Assembly (NCBI RefSeq): GCF_040530035.1
Contig: NZ_JBEWCD010000002.1
Coordinates: 3,163,563 to 3,227,562, forward strand
Direction: 5' to 3'
DNA length: 64,000 nucleotides
From: Roseibium sp. HPY-6
GTDB taxonomy: Bacteria; Pseudomonadota; Alphaproteobacteria; Rhizobiales; Stappiaceae
Shown here: one piece after another, positions 9,733 through 17,999 of the stretch
How positions within the stretch are numbered: position 1 is the stretch's first letter
Layout: every line of letters starts with the position of its first letter
The notes under the pieces: model-generated
What the model saw: the letters and a program-made list of their open reading frames with translations, nothing else
Databases searched by the model: none
What the model was told of the DNA's origin: nothing
Made by a program: the position numbers and the translations under genes

Positions 9733-10745
9733 GCAGCTATCCGTTCGTTCGATGTTGCAAACCAGTCCGCAACCAGCTTCAAGACTTCCGCCGGACGGTC
9801 CGATGTCATGAGGGTCCTGCGCTCAGCGCCCGGCATCATGCCATCCGTGCGGTTATGAGCGACGTCGAGATACCAGCCAAGGTGCTTGCGCGCTATGCGA
9901 ACGCCCTGTGCCTGACCGTAGTGGCTGAGAATTGCTTCATAGTGTTCCGAGACAAGATCCGAAAATTCCGTCATTGAGGGTGCGTCCAGGAATTTCCCGG
10001 TTTCCAGATAGTGTCCGACGCACCCGGGAAGCCAGGGCCGGCCGTACGCCCCTCGCCCGATCATGACGCCATCCGCACCGGAGGCTTCGAGCATGTTTTC
10101 AGCATCCTCAATGCCCTTGCAGTCACCATTGGCAATCAGCGGGATCGAAATGGCTTCCTTCACGCACCGGATTGCATGCCAGTTTGCTGTACCCTTGTAA
10201 AACTGACATCTGGTCCGTCCGTGCACCGTGATCAGTTGGACACCGGCAGCTTCTGCGCGGTTCGCCAATTCAGGCGCATTGAGGGAATTGTCATCCCATC
10301 CGAGCCTCATTTTGACAGTCACCGGAATGCGAACCGCCGCCACAGTCGCGTCTATCAAGGTCAGGGCGTGATCTAGGTCCCGCATCAGGGCAGAACCGGA
10401 ATACCCGGACGTGACTTTTTTCGCTGGGCAGCCCATGTTGATATCTATGACATCAGCACCGAGATCGGCGATGACTTTTGCAGCCTCCCCCATCCATTTC
10501 GCTTCCCTGCCGGCGAGCTGGACAACATGCAGGCCTGAACTTTGGGCTTCGGCCCGCATCTGGGTTTCAGCATCACCTTTGATGAAAGATTCGCTTGCGA
10601 CCATTTCACTGACGACCATACCGGCGCCATAACGTGCGGCGATCCGACGAAAGGGCAGATCCGTCACACCCGACATGGGAGCGAGAACAGCGCGATTGGG
10701 CATCAGATGGGGCCCAATCATGAGTGGTTTATTGAATTCCGGCAC
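9729..10745 (-). CDS. dusB: tRNA-dihydrouridine synthase DusB (NifR3)
   Basis: FMN enzyme that reduces uridine to dihydrouridine in tRNA. The 338-residue TIM-barrel protein shows [14 protein letters not shown], the catalytic Cys region [30 protein letters not shown] and IANGDCKG, all in family order. It is the first gene of the dusB-ntrBC operon; the historical name nifR3 comes from this linkage. It is divergent from ispDF across about 157 bases, which should contain both promoters. Confidence 0.97.
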   Translation of the reverse strand: MPEFNKPLMIGPHLMPNRAVLAPMSGVTDLPFRRIAARYGAGMVVSEMVASESFIKGDAETQMRAEAQSSGLHVVQLAGREAKWMGEAAKVIADLGADVIDINMGCPAKKVTSGYSGSALMRDLDHALTLIDATVAAVRIPVTVKMRLGWDDNSLNAPELANRAEAAGVQLITVHGRTRCQFYKGTANWHAIRCVKEAISIPLIANGDCKGIEDAENMLEASGADGVMIGRGAYGRPWLPGCVGHYLETGKFLDAPSMTEFSDLVSEHYEAILSHYGQAQGVRIARKHLGWYLDVAHNRTDGMMPGAERRTLMTSDRPAEVLKLVADWFATSNERIAA

Positions 10746-10902
10746 GCAGCTCTCTTCTTCTGCTTATTACCTGTGCAAAAAACAATCTGCCTATATTGTA
10801 GACAATTTCTGCATCGCAACAAGTCTAAAATTGCGATTTGCATAGGAAGTTCGTTAAAGACGATCAGTGATTTACGCCAACCAACCCGCAAGGAGACCGC
10901 CT

Positions 10903-12156
10903 ATGGGCAAAACGGCAGCAGCTCTCGTCGTCGCGGCTGGACGGGGCACGCGTCTGGCGGGTTCTGACACAGCCCTGCCCAAACAATATAGGTCCATCGC
11001 CGGAAGACCGGTCCTGTCCCATACACTGGAAGCCCTTGCGGCGCATCCCCGAATTTCAACTATCGTAACTGTCATCCACCCGGACGATGTTGACCTCTAC
11101 GAAACCGCCGCAAGTAAAGCGGCTTTGCCGGCCGCGCTTGTCAATCTGGAAATGACTTTTGGCGGCGAGACACGGCAGTTATCTGTTCTGGAGGGTTTGA
11201 AAGCGCTCCGCAGTTTGAGCTGCGATTTTGTTTTCATCCACGATGCAGCAAGACCATTTGTCTCTATTGAAGTGCTGAAATCCCTCTTTGACAAACTCGA
11301 CGCAGGCGCCGAAGGCGCACTCGCAGCAGTACCGGTTGCTGACACGCTCAAAAAATCGACCGAACCCGACAAGCCGCTTGAAACCATAGACAGGCGCGGC
11401 CTGTGGGCCGCACAAACCCCACAGGCGTTTCCGTTCCCGGCCATACTCGAGGCACACTCGAAAGCCGCTCTGGAAGGTCTTGTCGATTTCACCGACGACA
11501 CAGGTTTAGCCGAATGGGCAGGAATGAGGATTGAACTGAGCGACGGAGACCCCTCCAATTTTAAGATCACCACGGCACCGGACCTTAAAAGAGCAGATCA
11601 ACAGGCAAAAGCACCATCAATGACAAAAATGCACGCTCTCAATCCTCCATTGTCACATCTCCAGGATATCCGGACCGGGATCGGGTACGATGTTCATGCC
11701 TTCGATAAAGGGGATCAGGTGGTGCTTGGCGGTGTTGCGGTTCCGCATGTAAAGAAGCTCAAGGGGCATTCGGACGCAGACGTTGTCCTTCACGCAATTA
11801 CCGATGCAACGCTCGGCGCGATTGGCGACGGTGATATTGGCCAGCACTTTCCACCGAGCGACCCGCAATGGAAGGGTGCATCATCCGACAGATTTCAAGC
11901 AGACGCGCTTGAACGCGTGAAAAAGCTTGGCGGCAGGCTTGCCCATATCGATATCACGATCGTATGCGAGGAGCCAAAGATAGGGCCGCACCGCGCAGAG
12001 ATCCGGAATTCGGTGGCCAGAATCTGCGAACTGCCCGCCTCCCGGGTTTCCATCAAGGCAACAACGTCCGAAAGACTGGGATTTACAGGTCGTAAGGAAG
12101 GCATTGCAGCCCTGGCAAGCGTGACCGTTCGCCTCCCGTTTCCCGAAAATGAGTGA
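10903..12156 (+). CDS. ispDF: Bifunctional IspD/IspF (MEP pathway isoprenoid synthesis)
   Basis: Fusion of 2-C-methyl-D-erythritol 4-phosphate cytidylyltransferase (IspD) and 2-C-methyl-D-erythritol 2,4-cyclodiphosphate synthase (IspF), steps three and five of the non-mevalonate pathway. In 417 residues the IspD part begins with [16 protein letters not shown] and has [10 protein letters not shown]; from about residue 260 the IspF part has [47 protein letters not shown] and [18 protein letters not shown]. Start ATG 10903 has AAGGAG nine bases upstream. This fusion is common in alphaproteobacteria. It overlaps the next gene by eight bases. Confidence 0.97.
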   Translation: MGKTAAALVVAAGRGTRLAGSDTALPKQYRSIAGRPVLSHTLEALAAHPRISTIVTVIHPDDVDLYETAASKAALPAALVNLEMTFGGETRQLSVLEGLKALRSLSCDFVFIHDAARPFVSIEVLKSLFDKLDAGAEGALAAVPVADTLKKSTEPDKPLETIDRRGLWAAQTPQAFPFPAILEAHSKAALEGLVDFTDDTGLAEWAGMRIELSDGDPSNFKITTAPDLKRADQQAKAPSMTKMHALNPPLSHLQDIRTGIGYDVHAFDKGDQVVLGGVAVPHVKKLKGHSDADVVLHAITDATLGAIGDGDIGQHFPPSDPQWKGASSDRFQADALERVKKLGGRLAHIDITIVCEEPKIGPHRAEIRNSVARICELPASRVSIKATTSERLGFTGRKEGIAALASVTVRLPFPENE

Positions 12157-12688
12157 CACCGCCATGCCAGAAACAAGACTGAACGACTTTGAAGATCTGA
12201 CATCGTTGGCAAACAGCGTTCTGGAAGAACTCAAATCGAACGGCAAGTTGATCGCGACAGCGGAATCTTGCACAGGTGGGCTGATCATTGCGTCGCTGAC
12301 CGAAATCGCAGGATCTTCCGCTGCAGTGGACCGGGGGTTCGTAACTTATTCCAACAAAGCCAAGACAGAACTGCTTGGTGTCGCCGCCGACCTGATCGCC
12401 CGTGTCGGCGCTGTCAGCAAGGATGTGGCCATTGCCATGGCAGAGGGAGCCCTGTCGCGCTCCGAAGCAGATATTGCCGTCTCGGTAACCGGCATCGCCG
12501 GACCTGGTGGCGGCTCTGAGGAAAAGCCGGTTGGAACAGTGCACATTGCCGTAGCGGAAACCGACAAACCAACGCAGCATTTCCATTGCTGGTTCGCAGA
12601 CCGGGGCAGAAAATCAATCCGGCTTGAGACGATCCAGACAGCTTTGACGTCCGTTCTAAATGCATTGACAATCGAAAAGGATCGTTAA
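12149..12688 (+). CDS. CinA-family nicotinamide-nucleotide amidohydrolase (PncC type)
   Basis: Single-domain protein of the CinA C-terminal family; characterised members deamidate nicotinamide mononucleotide in pyridine nucleotide salvage. The 179 residues contain the signature [29 protein letters not shown] and [20 protein letters not shown]. The N-terminal COG1058 domain of full-length CinA is absent, as in E. coli YgaD/PncC. It overlaps ispDF by eight bases and so is probably cotranscribed, an order often seen in alphaproteobacteria. Confidence 0.93.
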   Translation: MSDTAMPETRLNDFEDLTSLANSVLEELKSNGKLIATAESCTGGLIIASLTEIAGSSAAVDRGFVTYSNKAKTELLGVAADLIARVGAVSKDVAIAMAEGALSRSEADIAVSVTGIAGPGGGSEEKPVGTVHIAVAETDKPTQHFHCWFADRGRKSIRLETIQTALTSVLNALTIEKDR

Positions 12689-12778
12689 GGATCCTGCGCG
12701 TTCTTGCTGGGTTTTCCGGGTTGGCAGACCTATAGTCCCCTCATCCCGGTCCAAACTTTCAGTCGATTGCCTTCTAAG

Positions 12779-13246
12779 ATGAAAAAACCTTTCGCGGTAC
12801 TGATCGCCATCTTTAGCCTGGGCACTTCCGTGTCTGCCTCTCCTCTCCCGCAGCCCGGTGACTATTTTCTGATTTCAAGGGACGCCGCCGGTCAATTCGT
12901 CGGAAGTCACAAGCTGTTCAAGGACTTCGCGCCTGACATGCAGGAAGTGACTTACTGCGCGAGTGACTATTACGTGCGCAGCAGCTCGGTCGCCTGGACG
13001 CAGCTGGAAGTCGAGCGCGGAAATGTGGTCCACGTCGAATATAATTTTGGACGCGGATGGCGTCCGATTTGCGCCAATCCCGAACAGGAGGTCACGCTTC
13101 GGGACGTTGGTGTACTCGTCACCGCCCGCGAATATCTCGCAAGCCTGGAAAATGACAAGCCCTCAGCAAGCCGCCTGGCAGCCTTCGGCGCCATGTTCCG
13201 TCCCGCAAACTCCGACAATCCAGAGGGAAGCTTTCACAGCAGGTGA
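12779..13246 (+). CDS. Small exported protein, tandem family member 1
   Basis: Unrecognised family. The 155-residue product has a Sec signal peptide (MKKPFAVLIAIFSLGTSVSA), then YFLISRDAAGQFVGSHK, VTYCASDYYVR, WTQLEVERG and GWRPIC. Only two cysteines, C60 and C98, remain after signal removal; they probably form a disulfide in the periplasm. The next two genes encode paralogues with the same cysteine spacing of 38 residues. The ATG at 12779 is chosen because it begins the signal peptide; the frame opens earlier without an export signal. It may be read from the ispDF-cinA operon, 90 bases upstream. Function is unknown. Confidence 0.8.
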   Translation: MKKPFAVLIAIFSLGTSVSASPLPQPGDYFLISRDAAGQFVGSHKLFKDFAPDMQEVTYCASDYYVRSSSVAWTQLEVERGNVVHVEYNFGRGWRPICANPEQEVTLRDVGVLVTAREYLASLENDKPSASRLAAFGAMFRPANSDNPEGSFHSR

Positions 13247-13434
13247 TAAACCCTCAGCTTGATTGAATAAGCTAGAGGCACACCAAATAAGGGAACATAA
13301 ATTTTTAATAAAACGCCAGGCCCGCTTTCAATCAGTTCTACAAGAAGCAGACATATCTTCGCATCAACAACAACCAAGAGTTATCGCTGGACAGAGCAAG
13401 ACGCGAAGGTCACTCGCGTTGGAGAAGGCAGATT

Positions 13435-13911
13435 ATGTGGTTTCATAAGTTATTGCTGACACTTGGATTTTTTGTTCTTTCGGCAGTGCAGTCCAACGCT
13501 CAATCGGAAACTCCGATCGTCGGCGACACTTACATAATCTCGCGCGATGAGAACCGTCACTTTCGAGGCTCCCACCGCATTTACAACAGACGTGCCGACG
13601 ACCTCGTGAGAGTTGAATATTGCAATCGTTCCTACTGGGTTCGGTATGCAACCATCGCGTGGACGCAGCTGGAAGTGGAACGCAACTATGCCGTTCGCGT
13701 TGAATTCAACTGGGGCAAAGGCTGGCGCCCCATATGTGAGCGTCCCGCCGAGCAGGTTACACTGAAGGGACTGGGGGTCACGGAAGACCCAAGGGTTATT
13801 ATTCAAAATGACGGTCTGACAATCGACAAGATCAGCCGCTTTGCCGCGATCCGCGACGCCTTCAACCAAAATGGCAAGGAAAAAGCCACCCAGTCATTTC
13901 ATGACCAATAA
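13435..13911 (+). CDS. Small exported protein, tandem family member 2
   Basis: Paralogue of the preceding gene product. The 158 residues start with a signal peptide (about residues 1-22, ending SNAQ), then TYIISRDENRHFRGSHRIY, VEYCNRSYWVR, IAWTQLEVERN and GWRPIC. C63 and C101 again lie 38 residues apart. It is the closest relative of member 1: WTQLEVER and GWRPIC are shared exactly. The 188-base spacer in front is AT-rich and could hold its own promoter. No known domain was recognised; a periplasmic or cell-surface role is inferred from the signal peptide only. Confidence 0.8.
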   Translation: MWFHKLLLTLGFFVLSAVQSNAQSETPIVGDTYIISRDENRHFRGSHRIYNRRADDLVRVEYCNRSYWVRYATIAWTQLEVERNYAVRVEFNWGKGWRPICERPAEQVTLKGLGVTEDPRVIIQNDGLTIDKISRFAAIRDAFNQNGKEKATQSFHDQ

Positions 13912-14009
13912 AGTCAAATTGTCCTTAGGCGGGTAACGAAGGGGTAAGCTAAGTCACGTATTCTTTGCATCCAATGGGGTTAAGCTGGGCTCGATAGAGG
14001 ATCTCAAGC

Positions 14010-14444
14010 ATGAAACGCTCGATGGCATGCATTGCACTGACGCTTATGACCTGTGCCGGTCTGACGGGGACAGCGTTCGCCAAAAGCGATTTCTATATCC
14101 GGTCACAACATGCCAACGGCAAGTTCACCGGGTTCCATGAAATTCTCGTCAAGCCGAAATCAGGCTATCACCGTGCGAGCTATTGCAATCGCAGTTTTTG
14201 GGTCTCATCAACAACCGTCATTTGGACCGAACAGCAAAATGCTGCGGGCCGAACCCTTATCCTGGAAGAAAACACAGGCGCTGCCCGAAAAATTGTCTGC
14301 AAGGACAACAGCGCCTTCGCGACCTTGGAAGACCTGGGCTTATCCAAGCGTGAAGTGGCGAAAATCAGAGCAGCGAACAAGCCGCTCGATATGAGATCGA
14401 GCCGCCTGCAAACCATTCGCGACGCCTTCAAAGACTACAAGTAA
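14010..14444 (+). CDS. Small exported protein, tandem family member 3 (divergent)
   Basis: The 144-residue product has a signal peptide ending near TAFAKS, then FYIRSQHANGKFTGFHE, ASYCNRSFWVSS, IWTEQQN and KIVCKD. C59 and C97 keep the 38-residue spacing of members 1 and 2, and CNRS is shared with member 2, but WTQLEVE and GWRPIC are lost. The ending (SRLQTIRDAFKDYK) resembles SRFAAIRDAF in member 2. It is therefore the most diverged copy of the tandem set. Function is unknown. It converges with the COQ10-like gene 20 bases downstream. Confidence 0.78.
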   Translation: MKRSMACIALTLMTCAGLTGTAFAKSDFYIRSQHANGKFTGFHEILVKPKSGYHRASYCNRSFWVSSTTVIWTEQQNAAGRTLILEENTGAARKIVCKDNSAFATLEDLGLSKREVAKIRAANKPLDMRSSRLQTIRDAFKDYK

Positions 14445-14464
14445 TCTGGTTTGATACCACTGGT

Positions 14465-14917
14465 TCAAGTGCCGTAGACTTCGTCTGCGCGCGCTTCGAA
14501 GGCACTTGAGAACTTTCTGAATGCTTTGTCGAACATGACGCCCATGAGCGAGCCGAGCGTGCGGCTTTTGAATTCGTAGGAAATGAAGAAGCCGACATTG
14601 CAGCTTCCCTCTTCCGCATCCTCAAACGTCCATTTGTTTTCTAGATGCTTGAACGGCCCATCCAGGTATTCAACGAGAATGGTGCGGGCCTCGGGACGCA
14701 ACTCGACACGACTGGTGAACGTCTCTTTGAAAAGCTTGTAGGCGACCGTCATATCGGCAACGAGTACCGTGCGGCCGTCATCAAGTTCTTTGCGGCCGCG
14801 CACATGAAGTCCCTGACACAAGGGAACGAATTGGGGATACTGCTCCACATCGGCGACAAGGCGGAACATATCGTCCGCCTTGTGACTGACCTTGTGATTG
14901 GAAGAGAAACTGGGCAT
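14465..14917 (-). CDS. Ubiquinone-binding protein, COQ10/RatA START-like family
   Basis: Polyketide cyclase/START-type lipid-binding protein of the COQ10 family, which binds ubiquinone and supports respiration in mitochondria and alphaproteobacteria; the E. coli relative RatA was described as a ribosome-association toxin. The 150 residues begin MPSFSSNHKVSHKADDMF and contain LVADVEQYPQFVPLCQ and YLDGPFKHLENKWTF, both family hallmarks. Start ATG 14917 follows the family; the longer frame to 15007 overlaps the lipA end without similarity. It lies 31 bases downstream of lipA on the same strand, a conserved pairing in Rhizobiales-like genomes. Confidence 0.92.
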   Translation of the reverse strand: MPSFSSNHKVSHKADDMFRLVADVEQYPQFVPLCQGLHVRGRKELDDGRTVLVADMTVAYKLFKETFTSRVELRPEARTILVEYLDGPFKHLENKWTFEDAEEGSCNVGFFISYEFKSRTLGSLMGVMFDKAFRKFSSAFEARADEVYGT

Positions 14918-14948
14918 GCAGTTTGTCAGATCCCGTTCGCCGCAGGGC

Positions 14949-15923
14949 CTAGTGGCCGAGTTTTGCTTTTCGCGCTGCCCGCAATTCAGCGAAGTCCTCA
15001 CCAGCATGGTGAGACGAGCGCGTAAGTGGGCTGGCTGAAACCTTCAGGAAGCCCTTGGCATAAGCTATGCGCTCGTATCCCTTGAACTCTTCGGGCGTTA
15101 CAAACGACATTACCGGGTGATGTTTCTTGGATGGCTGCAGATACTGACCAATCGTCAGGAAATCCACGTCAGCAGCGCGCAGGTCGTCCATCAGCTGCAA
15201 TACCTCGTTCCGGATCTCCCCCAGTCCTACCATGATACCGGACTTTGTGAACATTTCCGGATCAAGTTCCTTCACCTTCTGGAGAAGGCGGATAGAATGA
15301 AAGTAACGCGCTCCCGGCCTCACAGTCAGATACTTCGAAGGCACGGTTTCGAGATTGTGATTGAAGACGTCGGGCTTGGCCGCAACAACTGTTTCAAGGG
15401 CACTGTCCTTGCGCAGGAAGTCAGGCGTCAGCACTTCGACGGTGGTGCTCGGTGACGTTTGCCGGATGGCTTCAATCACATCTGCAAAGTGCTGCGCGCC
15501 ACCGTCGTCGAGATCATCGCGATCAACGGATGTCACGACAACATGTTGCAAACCCATGGTCGCAACGGCATCTGCGACACCTTGCGGCTCGTTCTGGTCA
15601 ACCGGCCCGGGCATTCCGGTCCTGACATTGCAGAAGGCGCAAGCCCGCGTACAGGTATCGCCAAGGATCATGAAGCTGGCGTGTTTTTTTGACCAGCACT
15701 CACCGATGTTAGGACAACCTGCTTCTTCGCAAACGGTGACGAGATTGTTGTCGCGCACCACATTCTGGGTTTCGCGATAAACGGGCGACGTCGGCGCCTT
15801 GACGCGGATCCATTTCGGCTTGCGCTGAATAGGATTGTCCGGACGATGTTCCTTTTCCGGATGCCGCGGACGGGCATCTGACTTTTCCTTCGGGCGATTG
15901 AGCGTGTCGACGATCGTAACCAT
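14949..15923 (-). CDS. lipA: Lipoyl synthase
   Basis: Radical SAM enzyme that inserts two sulfurs into octanoyl groups on lipoyl domains. The 324 residues show the auxiliary cluster motif [13 protein letters not shown], the radical SAM motif [10 protein letters not shown], and the C-terminal [10 protein letters not shown] (the family motif is usually RSSYHA). Its substrates, the lipoyl domains of PdhB and PdhC, are encoded about 5 kb away on the same strand. Start at ATG 15923 leaves about 60 charged residues ahead of the first cluster motif, normal for alphaproteobacterial LipA. Confidence 0.97.
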   Translation of the reverse strand: MVTIVDTLNRPKEKSDARPRHPEKEHRPDNPIQRKPKWIRVKAPTSPVYRETQNVVRDNNLVTVCEEAGCPNIGECWSKKHASFMILGDTCTRACAFCNVRTGMPGPVDQNEPQGVADAVATMGLQHVVVTSVDRDDLDDGGAQHFADVIEAIRQTSPSTTVEVLTPDFLRKDSALETVVAAKPDVFNHNLETVPSKYLTVRPGARYFHSIRLLQKVKELDPEMFTKSGIMVGLGEIRNEVLQLMDDLRAADVDFLTIGQYLQPSKKHHPVMSFVTPEEFKGYERIAYAKGFLKVSASPLTRSSHHAGEDFAELRAARKAKLGH

Positions 15924-15979
15924 GGGCCTTAAGTGTCGTTATTCCTATGAAAGGTCAAGATATAATGGAAGTGAGCCAG

Positions 15980-16774
15980 CTATGTGCTGAGCGCAGGTCT
16001 GACCAGTTCTGCCAACCTCTCACGAGCGTTTTCTGAAAGCGGGACCGACCTGCGGGTTGTATCGTTCATCTGAACGATGATCGTGACAGCCTCTGCGACA
16101 GGCGTGCCGTCCTGGAACACGCGCTGAAAAAGCTTGAAGGAACTGCGTCCGACCTCCTTCACCGCCGTCCCGATCTCCACGGTTCCAGGCCAGTTGATCT
16201 CGGCAAGGAAATCGAGTTCCAGCCGCGCGATGACGAACGCCGCGCCCTCCAGCATAAGTTCATCCCCATAAAGGAGTTCGACCCTGCCCGTTTCGAGAAA
16301 CGTGTTGAACACCGCATTGTTGATATGCCCTTGCCGATCGGTGTCTGCGTATCGAAGCTTGTCGGTCGTTTTTAACGGGAAAGCGCCAATGCCTGCCCGT
16401 TGTCGCCCCGCCCCGGCTTCACGTGGCTGTTCGGCAACGACATAGATGAAAGCAGATACCGATCCGTCGTCGGTATTCACGAGCGTTTCCACACGCTGAT
16501 ATCCTTCTCCTTCAAAAGCGTCCAGGCGATCCCAGTGATCAGGAAGTTCGGCGCTTTCAAAGATAAACACCTCGACATTTTGTCCTTCAGGGTCGAGGAC
16601 AAGGGCGGGAAACCCGAGTGCCGCTCCCCAGCCGGCCTGGACGAGCCGGCCACGCACCGTACCTTCCGTCCAACGTCCTTGAAGATCCTTCAATTGCGCA
16701 TGATTGGCGCGTCCCGGAGCCAGGGTACCGTACGTCGCGAGCCGAAATTCCGATTTATCTGACGTGATCCCCAT
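15980..16774 (-). CDS. Fusion of AIG2/gamma-glutamylcyclotransferase-like and hotdog thioesterase domains
   Basis: One uninterrupted 264-codon frame with two unrelated domains. Residues 1 to about 120 are AIG2/GGCT-like: FRLATYGTLAPG (the glycine-rich substrate loop) and DAFEGEGYQRVETLV, whose Glu 88 or 90 would be the acid/base. Residues about 135-260 are a 4-hydroxybenzoyl-CoA thioesterase-type hotdog with RYADTDRQGHINNAVF (catalytic Asp likely D146) and RLELDFLAEINWPGTVE. Both active-site motifs look intact. The first half may act on gamma-glutamyl amines or peptides and the second on acyl-CoA; natural substrates cannot be read from sequence. It sits between lipA and the GlsB-like genes, 56 bases upstream of lipA. 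Confidence 0.85.
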   Translation of the reverse strand: MGITSDKSEFRLATYGTLAPGRANHAQLKDLQGRWTEGTVRGRLVQAGWGAALGFPALVLDPEGQNVEVFIFESAELPDHWDRLDAFEGEGYQRVETLVNTDDGSVSAFIYVVAEQPREAGAGRQRAGIGAFPLKTTDKLRYADTDRQGHINNAVFNTFLETGRVELLYGDELMLEGAAFVIARLELDFLAEINWPGTVEIGTAVKEVGRSSFKLFQRVFQDGTPVAEAVTIIVQMNDTTRRSVPLSENARERLAELVRPALST

Positions 16775-16909
16775 TCAGAGTTCCCTTGAAACAGTAACCG
16801 TTGGTTCTGTCCGATCCTCTTCAGGTCCAGACAACTCGCAAACAGATCAGGTGCACGGGATGCAGCGTGATGTGCGGCGTACTCATCCTTATACTTTTAT
16901 GAGCGAGTT

Positions 16910-17149
16910 CTACTTGAAGACCTTTTTCCAGATAAACAAAAACAGGATCGCGCCGACAATCGCGACAATCAGACGGTCGACAAACCCGCCGGCCAGATTC
17001 AGATTGAGGATCGACGCCAGTTCTCCGCCCAGGAGCGCACCGATCAGACCGACAACCAGGCTGCCGAGGAAACCACCCCGGCTGTTCAGGACACGGTGAG
17101 CAACTGCGCCCGCGATCAAACCTATAATTGCGGAAACAATCAGTCCCAT
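16910..17149 (-). CDS. GlsB/YeaQ/YmgE family membrane protein, copy 1
   Basis: Small stress-associated inner-membrane protein (transglycosylase-associated family). The 79 residues form about three membrane segments with the glycine-rich signature GLIAGAVAHRVL, GGFLGSLVVGLIGALLGGELA and a final VAIVGAILFLFIWKK. It is the second of two tandem paralogues, 56 bases after copy 2. Family members are often induced by stationary phase or acid stress; the biochemical role is not settled. Confidence 0.85.
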   Translation of the reverse strand: MGLIVSAIIGLIAGAVAHRVLNSRGGFLGSLVVGLIGALLGGELASILNLNLAGGFVDRLIVAIVGAILFLFIWKKVFK

Positions 17150-17205
17150 GCCATGTCCTCTTCAGTTTTGGTGGAACCAGAACACCACCGCCTGCGGCGT
17201 TTCAT

Positions 17206-17454
17206 TCAAGCCAGAAGACGTGCCACCAGCACGACAACGATCGCTCCGACAGCGGCAACCACGATTTCGTTCACATAGGTGTTGCCGAGATTGATGTTGA
17301 TACCGGCGAATTTGAAAATAAACCCGCCGACAAAAGCGCCGAGAACGCCAGTGAGCAAATAGCGAATGATGCCACCGCCGCCGACGAAGATACTCGCAAG
17401 CCAACCGGCCGCGATCCCGATGGCTATCCAGATAAAAATTGCTTTCGCATCCAT
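17206..17454 (-). CDS. GlsB/YeaQ/YmgE family membrane protein, copy 2
   Basis: The 82-residue paralogue of the adjacent gene: IAIGIAAGWLASIF, GGIIRYLLTGVLGAFVGGFI and VVAAVGAIVVVLVARLLA give three hydrophobic segments with small-residue packing motifs. The segment following the first span carries GGGG, and INLGNTYVNE takes the place of LNLAGGFVD in copy 1, so the two share a layout while diverging in the loop. It lies 18 bases after the hypothetical gene upstream on the same strand, suggesting a shared transcript. Confidence 0.85.
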   Translation of the reverse strand: MDAKAIFIWIAIGIAAGWLASIFVGGGGIIRYLLTGVLGAFVGGFIFKFAGININLGNTYVNEIVVAAVGAIVVVLVARLLA

Positions 17455-17472
17455 CAGACTTTCCCCTCACGA

Positions 17473-17937
17473 TCAATCACCGCTGTCGATGCCGTGTTCC
17501 GCACGGTCCAGGACGGCAGTGTAACTGAAGGCGGTTTCATCACAACTCACCGAACCGACTTCAATATCGGCATTTTTGAAAAAGCTGCCGGGCTTTGGAA
17601 ATTCCAAACCGAACACAACGCCATCATGCAGGACGCACTTTGCGTTGAGACGACGGCGCCCAATTTTCAGGACGACATTGATAAAATGATCGCCTGACCC
17701 CAACGGTCCCTCTATCTTCAAACCTGGGTCCATCCGGTAGTAGCGGAAACACGGAACCCTTCCGCCAGACATCCGCTCGACGAAGAAGCGCTGAGCGATC
17801 TGTTTTCGGGCGGTATTTTCAAGATCGCCGGGGAGCCACGCGAGCGCCGCGTTCAGGGTCAAAGCCTCATGAGGTTTCAGCGACCAGCTTCCCTCGAAGC
17901 TCAAGAACCGCAGCCCGTCAGATAAATAGCCCAGCAT
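17473..17937 (-). CDS. Hypothetical protein between lpd and the GlsB-like genes
   Basis: No family recognised. The 154 residues lack a signal peptide or membrane segment and start MLGYLSDGLRFLSFEGSW; there are several hydrophobic beta-like stretches (HFINVVLKIG, VVFGLEFPKPG) and three cysteines. Codon choice matches the neighbours, and the gene is packed 62 bases after lpd and 18 bases before the GlsB pair, so it is probably expressed. No catalytic motif is visible. Confidence 0.65.
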   Translation of the reverse strand: MLGYLSDGLRFLSFEGSWSLKPHEALTLNAALAWLPGDLENTARKQIAQRFFVERMSGGRVPCFRYYRMDPGLKIEGPLGSGDHFINVVLKIGRRRLNAKCVLHDGVVFGLEFPKPGSFFKNADIEVGSVSCDETAFSYTAVLDRAEHGIDSGD

Positions 17938-17999
17938 GCCTTGTCCCCGATCCGAACGGACTGCATGATCATCCAGATCGCTGCAGCCCGCGTACCGCG

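Noticed and set aside
13246..13275. Hairpin-like CCTCAGCTT and AAGCTAGAGG after exported protein 1
   Set aside because: The stem needs a bulge and has no T run; too weak to list as a terminator.
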